Positions 6,700 through 11,710 of a DNA stretch of 11,710 bases are shown one piece after another (within the stretch, counting starts at the first letter, position 1; each line of letters opens with the position of its first letter). The position numbers and the translations under genes are program-made. The stretch is from Cellvibrionales bacterium UBA4495. GTDB taxonomy: Bacteria; Pseudomonadota; Gammaproteobacteria; Pseudomonadales; Porticoccaceae. The stretch covers positions 19,046 through 30,755 of the forward strand of contig DGNJ01000031.1 in assembly GCA_002388905.1 (NCBI GenBank), in the 5' to 3' direction. The notes under the pieces were generated by a model, which was given only the letters and a program-made list of their open reading frames with translations, made no database searches and was not told where the DNA came from.

Positions 6700-6717
6700 T
6701 TATAGATAATCATCTAT
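6700..6717. promoter_or_regulatory. Candidate LysR-type operator overlapping the regulator start codon
   Basis: ATAGAT (6702-6707) and ATCTAT (6712-6717) form a perfect 6-base inverted repeat with a 4-base spacer that runs into the ATG at 6716. The same stretch contains TTA-N7-TCA (6700-6712), a fit to the TNA-N7-TNA pattern reported for CbbR sites. An AT-rich palindrome, TAATTAATTA, lies at 6678-6687. The divergent position between the regulator and sbtA is typical of LysR operators. The pattern is short, so the call is tentative. Confidence 0.4.
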
Positions 6718-7684
6718 GAACGTTCGTCATCTCTCGTTCCGCCTTCTGCAGGTCTACGTGGAAGTGGTCCGGCTCGGTTCTGTTTCCCGGGCCGCTGCAC
6801 GGCTCCACCTCACCCAGCCCACCGTCTCGCAACAACTCAAGCGTCTCGCCGAGGCGGTGGGCACGGATATTCTGGAAGGGCGCGCCGGGGGAGTGCGGCC
6901 CACCCGGGCCGGCGAGGAGTTGTTCCGGGCGGCCCGGGATGTGCTCAACCGGTTCAGCGATTTTGGCGACTTCGTGGACCAGGTCCGGGCGGGCAGTCGG
7001 GGGCGATTCAGCATCGGTGTCGTGACCACCGCCAAATATATCCTCCCACGGCTGCTGGTTCCCTTCTACCGGGATTACCCGAACGTGGAGATCACCATCA
7101 ATATCGGCAATCGGGGCCATGTCCTCGAACGCTATCGCCAGGACGCCGACGACCTGTATTTTTTCAGTCATCCCCCTGTTGGAGAGAAGACCCTGGCGGG
7201 CCGTTTCCTGGCCAACCCCCTGGTTCTGATCGCCCCGCAGGAGCACTGGGCGGCGGCGCGCCGGCAGGTGCCCGTCTCGGAACTGGCCGGCGAACGATTT
7301 CTGAGTCGGGAGCCCGGCAGCGCCACCCGGCTGGTTTTCGAGAGCTGGTTGCGGGACAACGACATCCGGCTGGCCAACACCATGCAGATCGAGAGCAACG
7401 AGGTGATACGCCTAAGCGTGGGCGAGGGACTGGGGCTGGCGGTGCTGTCGGAGCACACCATTTCCGCGGGTGCCGAAAACCTGGCTGTCGTCGATGCGGA
7501 AGGGTTTCCCCTGAGCAGCTACTGGTATCTGGTCTGTCACGGTGATCGCCCCCTGCCCCCGCCGGCGCGCCGGTTCGTACGCCACTTGGACGGCCATCTC
7601 GAGGAGTGCGTGGCGCCTCGGTACATCCATAACGAACTGGGCCCGATTCTGGATTTTATCAGTGCCAGTGACAGGGAATCATAG
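6716..7684 (+). CDS. LysR-family transcriptional regulator, CbbR-like
   Basis: A DNA-binding regulator of 322 residues. The N-terminal winged helix-turn-helix covers about residues 5-63, with the recognition region SVSRAAARLHLTQPTVSQQL (22-41). The effector-binding domain follows from about residue 93. The segment beginning GVVTTAKYILPRLLVPF resembles CbbR and CmpR, regulators of carbon fixation and inorganic-carbon uptake. That fits its position divergent from the sbtA-like gene, which I infer to be its target. The start at 6716 gives the usual family N-terminus, but no ribosome-binding site precedes it. A possible -10 (GATAAT, 6705-6710) lies so close that the mRNA could be leaderless. The C-terminal 30 residues extend slightly beyond the effector domain. 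It converges with the transpeptidase-family gene, 31 bases away. Confidence 0.9.
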   Translation: MNVRHLSFRLLQVYVEVVRLGSVSRAAARLHLTQPTVSQQLKRLAEAVGTDILEGRAGGVRPTRAGEELFRAARDVLNRFSDFGDFVDQVRAGSRGRFSIGVVTTAKYILPRLLVPFYRDYPNVEITINIGNRGHVLERYRQDADDLYFFSHPPVGEKTLAGRFLANPLVLIAPQEHWAAARRQVPVSELAGERFLSREPGSATRLVFESWLRDNDIRLANTMQIESNEVIRLSVGEGLGLAVLSEHTISAGAENLAVVDAEGFPLSSYWYLVCHGDRPLPPPARRFVRHLDGHLEECVAPRYIHNELGPILDFISASDRES

Positions 7685-7715
7685 CCCGGCAGGCGATCCG
7701 CCCCGACACCGAGTC

Positions 7716-8264
7716 TCAGGGCCGGATTTCGATGGGGGTGCCGTCCTTCACCGCCGCCCATATTTCGTCCATAGCGCCATTGGTGACGGCAATACAACCC
7801 TCCGTCCAGTTTTCCCGGTACAGCCATTGCCGGGCCCAGTCGTCGGAGGGGACCCAGTCCGGAGAGCCGTGGATCATGATATGCCCGCCGGGGTCGAGGT
7901 TGTGGCTTTGGGCGAACTGCAGGTCCCGCTCATTGGGGTAGGAGATATGGATGGAGCGATAGAACTTGCTCTCGGGGTTGCGCCAATCCAGTTGATATCG
8001 GCCCTCGGGGGTTCGTCCATCCCCCTCGTGGCGCTTGTGGCCCCTTGGATTGGGCCCCAGGGCCACCGGATACTCCCTGACCGCTTTTCCATTGTGCATC
8101 AGCACCAGGCGCTTGCTGGATTTTTCCACCACCACCAGATCCACGGGCGTGCGCCAGTCCATGGCGCCGGCTACGGGGCTAAAACCGGCGACGAGGGCGA
8201 TCATACCGAGGAAAAGACCCAGGACGCTATGGCGGGGAAAGAAAGCGGGGGTCGCTGTAGTCAT
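7716..8264 (-). CDS. Secreted L,D-transpeptidase family (YkuD domain) protein
   Basis: A 182-residue envelope protein with an N-terminal signal sequence (hydrophobic stretch about residues 13-28, possible cleavage after AGA at 32-34) followed by one YkuD domain (about 41-180). Family members cross-link peptidoglycan peptides, attach lipoproteins, or cut such links. The catalytic segment has H132 in MIHGSPDWV and the nucleophile C157 in TEGCIAVTN. The residue before the GC is glutamate instead of the histidine of the classic SHGC motif. This variant is seen in a recognisable subgroup of proteobacterial YkuD proteins, so it is probably active. The gene has its own strong promoter (8305-8334) although it follows the large LtaS-type gene on the same strand. 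The ribosome site at the ATG is weak. Whether it acts as transpeptidase or hydrolase cannot be told. Confidence 0.9.
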   Translation of the reverse strand: MTTATPAFFPRHSVLGLFLGMIALVAGFSPVAGAMDWRTPVDLVVVEKSSKRLVLMHNGKAVREYPVALGPNPRGHKRHEGDGRTPEGRYQLDWRNPESKFYRSIHISYPNERDLQFAQSHNLDPGGHIMIHGSPDWVPSDDWARQWLYRENWTEGCIAVTNGAMDEIWAAVKDGTPIEIRP

Positions 8265-8304
8265 GGCTGAAGCCGGTCTTTATATAATCGCAAGGCTTTA
8301 CGGG

Positions 8305-8334
8305 ATTATAGAGGGTCCGTTGGGGCAAAGCCAA
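8305..8334 (-). promoter_or_regulatory. Sigma-70 promoter of the YkuD-domain gene
   Basis: On the minus strand a perfect -10 TATAAT (8305-8310) lies 18 bases after TTGGCT (8329-8334). The inferred start near 8298 gives a leader of about 34 bases. The promoter falls in the 88-base gap between the end of the LtaS-type gene and the YkuD-domain gene. Confidence 0.65.
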
Positions 8335-8352
8335 CAGGCAGCTCGGGGCGCT

Positions 8353-10392
8353 TTAGGGCGTGCCCTGGGCGGGCCGGACTCCCGTCCTGTTGTGCTCGAG
8401 GGCATTCAATCCGGTGGCAATGTAGCTTTTCAATTCCCTCTCCAGGAGCCTCGCGCGGTCCGGGTCCCGCCGCGGTTTCCAGTCGAGTCGCGGCTCGAAG
8501 CCGACATGCCCCAGTTGCGGCGGATTGCCCGGAGCCAGAGTGAGGATGTCGTGGCCCTTGACGATGGCCGAGGTCTGCTCGGAACCGGAGGGCTTGATGA
8601 CCGCGAAGCCCGGGTCGTCGGTCAGCGACAGCAGGTCCCGGCCCCAGCACTGGTGCGTGCTCTGTTTCTTCAGCATTGCCAGGGCGGTGGGCACAATATC
8701 CACCTGGGAGGCGACGGTATCGGAGGCCTCGCCGAACACGCCCTGTATACCGGGGGCGATCATCAGCATGGGAATCCGGAACCGGTTCAGGTCCATCGCC
8801 GATAGAATCCGGCTGTTCCCGAAACCGTGATCGCCGACGATGACAAAAAGGGTGTGGCGGTAATAGGGTTTGTTCTCGATATGGCGGAAGAACTGCCCCA
8901 GCGCCCAGTCCGAATAGCGCATGGCGGTGAGGTGCTCAGAAAGCCCGCCGGCACCGGTAACCCGTTTCACCGGCAGGGGGTCCGGCAGGGAAAAGGGCGT
9001 ATGGTTCGAAAGCGTCTGGACCACGGCGTAGAAGGGCCCGTTGTCGGCGAGCTTGTCCAGCTCCCGGGCGGCCTGGTTGAACAGATCCTCGTCGGACACC
9101 CCCCAGACGTCGTCGACAAACTTCGGGTTGTCGATCTGGTCGCGGCCGACGAAGTGGTCCATCCCCTGGCCGCGGAAGAAGCCCTCCTGGTTATCCCAGC
9201 GGAAATCCCCGTTGTAGACATAGACGTTGTTATCGCCCATCTCGGGCAACAGCGCGGGCAGGCTGCTGAACCGGTGCGACCCCTCTGGCTGCTGCATCAG
9301 GTATTCGTGGCCCGGCAGGTTGGGGAAACAGGCCACCGAGGCGAACATGCCCTGGTGGGTGTGGGTGCCGTTGGAAAAGAAATGCCGGAACAGCAGACCC
9401 CTTGCTGCTAACCGGTCGAATTCCGGCGTAATGCCGTGGTCGTCGCCGAGGGCGCCGACATAGGCGCCGGCAAAACTTTCCATGATGATCAGTACCACAT
9501 TGTGGAGTCGGCCCTGGGCGTAATCGTGGCTGGCCCGGTGGGTTCTCAGCAATGGCTCCGCCGCCGGGTCCACCAGGCGGTCATTGCCCGTCACCAGCAT
9601 TTGCCGGGTGACCTTCAATGCTTTTTGAGGACCGATGGCGTCGAGCCACCACTGGGACAGGCTGGTTTGCTCCTCGGCGGAGGCCGCCTTGATCAGGGTA
9701 AAGGTGCCGTTCAGCCCCAAATGGTTACTGAAAGGGTTGTCGCTGTGCACTGCGTCCCCCCAGCGCAAGGGCGGACCCGACGCCAGCGATCCCCGCGCGC
9801 CGCCGATAAAAAGCACCAGCAGCACCAGCGCCGTACCTACTCTGGCCGGATACAACATCCACCCGCCCGACGGGGGCTGACCGGGAGCTGGGCGGGTCAG
9901 CTTGTCGGCCCCCGCGAAGAGCCACTGCAACAGGCTCCAGAGGATAGCGACAAGGAGCAGGTAGGTGAGCACCGGGAAACCATGCCACAGCATTCTGGCG
10001 ACGGTTTCCGGGTCTTCCCTGATGTATTGAAAGACGAGGCTGTTGAGGCGGGAGTGAAATTCCCGGTAGAAATCGAGCTCCAGCACCCCAAGAAAAATAA
10101 TGATGGCCGAGGTCATACCGAGCCACAGTCGTGCCAGGCGTCGGCGCCCCAACCCCTGGGGGAGGAGTAGTCCCAGGCACGGGGGAATGATGATATAGGA
10201 TGCTATAATCAGGTCGAAGCGAACGCCGATCAGAAAAGACTCGACAATTTCTCCGCTGGGAATCTCAATGGCGAGATTGTGGTTGTGCCAGTAGAGTAGT
10301 GCTCTCAGTACGGACTCCACCGCCAGCAATGCGAGCGCAGACAGTGCAATGAAGAGGGAATCCTTCCCAAGCGACGCCAGGATGTTGGGCAT
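8353..10392 (-). CDS. LtaS-type sulfatase-fold membrane protein (phosphoglycerol transferase-like)
   Basis: A 679-residue inner-membrane protein with about five N-terminal membrane segments (near residues 12-34, 53-77, 88-104, 138-160 and 184-199) and a large periplasmic domain of the sulfatase/alkaline-phosphatase fold (about 295-600). Active-site landmarks match LtaS-type enzymes: IMESFAGAY with E305, SNGTHTHQGMF with the likely nucleophile T345, LSNHTPF with H464, and VGDHGF with D521-H522 for metal. In Gram-negative bacteria relatives transfer phosphoglycerol to osmoregulated glucans or modify envelope lipids and sugars. The actual substrate here cannot be read from the sequence. The ATG at 10392 has no close ribosome site, the nearest GGAG being 16 bases upstream. 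The YkuD-domain gene downstream suggests an envelope theme. The C-terminal 80 residues are outside the catalytic core and of unknown role. Confidence 0.88.
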   Translation of the reverse strand: MPNILASLGKDSLFIALSALALLAVESVLRALLYWHNHNLAIEIPSGEIVESFLIGVRFDLIIASYIIIPPCLGLLLPQGLGRRRLARLWLGMTSAIIIFLGVLELDFYREFHSRLNSLVFQYIREDPETVARMLWHGFPVLTYLLLVAILWSLLQWLFAGADKLTRPAPGQPPSGGWMLYPARVGTALVLLVLFIGGARGSLASGPPLRWGDAVHSDNPFSNHLGLNGTFTLIKAASAEEQTSLSQWWLDAIGPQKALKVTRQMLVTGNDRLVDPAAEPLLRTHRASHDYAQGRLHNVVLIIMESFAGAYVGALGDDHGITPEFDRLAARGLLFRHFFSNGTHTHQGMFASVACFPNLPGHEYLMQQPEGSHRFSSLPALLPEMGDNNVYVYNGDFRWDNQEGFFRGQGMDHFVGRDQIDNPKFVDDVWGVSDEDLFNQAARELDKLADNGPFYAVVQTLSNHTPFSLPDPLPVKRVTGAGGLSEHLTAMRYSDWALGQFFRHIENKPYYRHTLFVIVGDHGFGNSRILSAMDLNRFRIPMLMIAPGIQGVFGEASDTVASQVDIVPTALAMLKKQSTHQCWGRDLLSLTDDPGFAVIKPSGSEQTSAIVKGHDILTLAPGNPPQLGHVGFEPRLDWKPRRDPDRARLLERELKSYIATGLNALEHNRTGVRPAQGTP

Positions 10393-10451
10393 AAGTGACA
10401 GTATTCATCTCCGATCCCCGTATTGTGAGAGCGTTCGCTTAAGGTGGCCTT

Positions 10452-10520
10452 ATGCCGTTATCGAAAGACTTGCAAGCAGAAAAACCCAGATACCGGTGGG
10501 CCTATGACGTTTTACGATGA
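10452..10520 (+). CDS. Small upstream ORF overlapping the methyltransferase start (candidate)
   Basis: A 22-codon ORF (MPLSKDLQAEKPRYRWAYDV followed by two residues) starts with an ATG preceded by AAGGTGG, a better ribosome site than the methyltransferase has. It ends 17 bases inside the methyltransferase gene in another frame. It might couple translation of the two genes or be fortuitous. It has no signal peptide or recognisable motif. Confidence 0.3.
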   Translation: MPLSKDLQAEKPRYRWAYDVLR

Positions 10521-11127
10521 AAAAATCCTCCCCTTCCTCATCGACAAGGGCTGCTCCCTGGCGCCAGTGATGAAGCTGCGGGAGAAAGTCGTTCCCCTGG
10601 CCCGCGGACGGGTTCTGGAAGTGGGTATGGGATCGGGTATCAACCTGCAGCTCTACGATATAAACAAGGTCGAATTCGTCTGGGGCCTGGAACCCTCGGC
10701 GGGCATGCGTAAAAAGGCCCGCAACAATATCGAGGCATCGCCGGTGGCCGTAAAACTGCTCGATCTGCCGGGCGAGGAAATTCCCCTGGAGGACAACAGT
10801 GCCGACACCGTGTTGCTGACATTTACCCTGTGCACCATTCCCGACTGGCAGGCGGGACTCAGGCAGATGCGCCGGGTCCTCAAGCCTGGCGGCAAACTGT
10901 TGTTCTGCGAGCATGGGCTCTCCCCCGATGCCGGTGTGCGCAAGTGGCAGGACAGGCTTACCCCGGTCTGGAAGAAAATCGCAGGGGGTTGCCACCTGAA
11001 CCGGCCCATTGCCGATCTCATCGAATCGGCGGGCTTCGAAATCGAGGAAATCCACAACGAGTACGCCGAGCAGGGGCCCAGATTTGCCGGCTACATGTAT
11101 TACGGGCAGGCGAGCGCCGCTCGCTGA
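10504..11127 (+). CDS. Class I SAM-dependent methyltransferase
   Basis: A cytoplasmic or peripheral methyltransferase of 207 residues with the Rossmann-type fold. The SAM-binding motif I is VLEVGMGSG (37-45), followed by the acidic end of strand 2 in GLEPSAGM. Motif IV lies around DTVLLTFTLCTIPDW, and LKPGGKLLFCEHG is the motif V/VI region. The substrate is unknown; the fold is shared by UbiE-like, phospholipid and small-molecule methyltransferases. I choose the ATG at 10504 because MTFYDEKILPFLIDKGC is the usual N-terminus of this group. An in-frame GTG at 10444 would add a 20-residue stretch that does not look conserved. A perfect 6-bp hairpin (GCGAGC...GCTCGC, 11110-11124) sits on the last codons, but no T run follows, so no terminator is called. 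Confidence 0.88.
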   Translation: MTFYDEKILPFLIDKGCSLAPVMKLREKVVPLARGRVLEVGMGSGINLQLYDINKVEFVWGLEPSAGMRKKARNNIEASPVAVKLLDLPGEEIPLEDNSADTVLLTFTLCTIPDWQAGLRQMRRVLKPGGKLLFCEHGLSPDAGVRKWQDRLTPVWKKIAGGCHLNRPIADLIESAGFEIEEIHNEYAEQGPRFAGYMYYGQASAAR

Positions 11128-11154
11128 CAGGCCGATCGGTACCCGTCGAAAGCA

Positions 11155-11184
11155 TTGGACCCGGCGATTGCTTGCCTGTATAGT
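11155..11184 (+). promoter_or_regulatory. Putative promoter of rhlE
   Basis: TTGGAC (11155-11160) is followed after 18 bases by TATAGT (11179-11184), a five-of-six -10. The inferred start near 11191 gives rhlE a leader of about 137 bases. Confidence 0.5.
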
Positions 11185-11196
11185 CCTTTGCCCAGA

Positions 11197-11214
11197 GCAC
11201 CCATCGGTCGGTGC
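11197..11214 (+). other. Hairpin near the 5' end of the rhlE leader
   Basis: GCACC (11197-11201) pairs with GGTGC (11210-11214) across an 8-base loop. If transcription begins near 11191, this hairpin protects or structures the 5' end of the mRNA. Confidence 0.35.
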
Positions 11215-11280
11215 CCGTTGTGTCCAAGGTAGTATCCCCCGCGTTATTTCCCAGGCACCTTTATTTGCTTCCTGCCTACG

Positions 11281-11308
11281 ACCGATCCCCTGACGGGGAT
11301 AGGCCGGT
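11281..11308 (+). other. Hairpin just upstream of the rhlE start codon
   Basis: ATCCCC (11285-11290) and GGGGAT (11295-11300) form a perfect 6-bp stem with a TGAC loop. ACCG (11281-11284) and CGGT (11305-11308) extend it past a 4-base bulge. It ends 19 bases before the rhlE ATG and lacks a T run, so it is more likely a translational or stability element than a terminator. Confidence 0.4.
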
Positions 11309-11327
11309 TCCAGAGATTTCTATCGTT

Positions 11328-11710
11328 ATGTCATTCAATGAACTCGGCCTCTCGGCCGAACTGCTCCGTGCTGTGTCCGATCAGGGCTACAGCAAACCCA
11401 CTCCCATTCAGGCCCGGGCCATTCCCCTTGTGCTCCAGGGCGGCGATGTCCTTGCCGGTGCCCAGACGGGCACCGGCAAGACGGCGGGTTTCACCCTGCC
11501 GCTGCTGCAACGACTGAGCGAAACCGCTCCCGCCAGGGGGAATCGCCATGTGCGCGCGCTGGTGCTGGCCCCCACCCGCGAACTGGCTGCCCAGGTGGGC
11601 GCGAGCATCGAAACCTACGGCAAGCATCTGCCGTTGCGCTCGGCGGTCATCTTCGGCGGGGTCAAGATCAATCCCCAGATTGCCCAATTGCGCCGCGGCG
11701 TGGATATCCT
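11328..11710 (+). CDS. rhlE: DEAD-box ATP-dependent RNA helicase, RhlE-like (5' part, runs off the window)
   Basis: The first 127 codons of a DEAD-box RNA helicase, which unwinds structured RNA with ATP in ribosome assembly and RNA decay. Motifs appear in the right order. The N-terminal [21 protein letters not shown] and the Q motif [10 protein letters not shown] come first, then motif [11 protein letters not shown] (about residues 44-53), motif Ia [10 protein letters not shown] (about 82-91) and a GG motif (FGGVKIN, about 110-116). The start and the segment SFNELGLS...[15 protein letters not shown] are close to RhlE, but the decisive C-terminal part lies outside the window, so the subtype is likely and not certain. 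The ATG has only a weak AGAG-type ribosome site. The leader is structured. Confidence 0.9.
   Translation, partial: MSFNELGLSAELLRAVSDQGYSKPTPIQARAIPLVLQGGDVLAGAQTGTGKTAGFTLPLLQRLSETAPARGNRHVRALVLAPTRELAAQVGASIETYGKHLPLRSAVIFGGVKINPQIAQLRRGVDI

Noticed and set aside
7542..8805. Overlapping plus-strand open frames across the YkuD and LtaS-type genes
   Set aside because: Both underlying minus-strand genes have intact catalytic motifs. The plus frames have no domain and no ribosome sites.
9436..10170. A 244-codon open frame on the plus strand inside the LtaS-type gene
   Set aside because: Shadow of a long GC-rich gene on the other strand, low-complexity and rich in Q, G and R, with no family features.
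11110..11124. GC-rich hairpin at the end of the methyltransferase gene as a terminator
   Set aside because: A perfect 6-bp stem overlaps the last codons but no T run follows on either strand.
1..11710. CRISPR arrays, insertion sequences, prophage or integration sites
   Set aside because: No regularly spaced repeats, transposase or integrase genes, or long terminal inverted repeats were seen. Gene content looks like ordinary chromosome.

Overview
The window is a GC-rich chromosomal segment from a proteobacterium, most likely a gammaproteobacterium. The grounds are the xseB-ispA gene order, a GacA/UvrY-type regulatory box in front of a GGA-rich small RNA, an RhlE-type DEAD-box helicase, a tandem universal stress protein and an LtaS-like inner-membrane phosphatase-family protein. 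Two sodium-coupled transporters fit a marine or halophilic lifestyle, but that is inference and the genus cannot be fixed from the sequence. There are no signs of phage, IS elements, CRISPR, tRNA or rRNA.

Layout. Positions 1-514 (minus): xseB and the 5' part of ispA, overlapping by one base, with a plausible promoter at 544-573. Positions 515-1176: a long stretch with no convincing protein gene. It holds a GacA-type box (590-607), a -10 element, a transcript of about 160 nt with GGA motifs in hairpin loops and a strong intrinsic terminator (784-822). A second promoter-to-terminator unit (944-1144) ends 33 bases before an HNH endonuclease gene (1177-1737, plus). Positions 1756-6621 (minus): an apparent operon or set of nearby genes, in transcription order sbtA-like bicarbonate transporter, purE, purK, tandem universal stress protein, and an NSS-family sodium symporter. 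A CbbR-like LysR regulator (6716-7684, plus) is divergent from sbtA. Positions 7716-10392 (minus): a large LtaS-type protein followed by a secreted L,D-transpeptidase-family protein with its own promoter. Positions 10504-11127 (plus): a class I methyltransferase, preceded by an overlapping 22-codon ORF. Positions 11328-11710 (plus): the start of rhlE after a structured leader.

How the genes work together. PurK uses ATP and bicarbonate to carboxylate aminoimidazole ribonucleotide, and PurE moves the carboxylate. A bicarbonate transporter 17 bases upstream of purE on the same strand, beside a CbbR-like regulator, suggests a module linking inorganic-carbon supply to purine synthesis. The most notable element is the unannotated small RNA at about 664-822. 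Its architecture is that of the CsrB/RsmY/RsmZ RNAs that titrate the translational regulator CsrA/RsmA.
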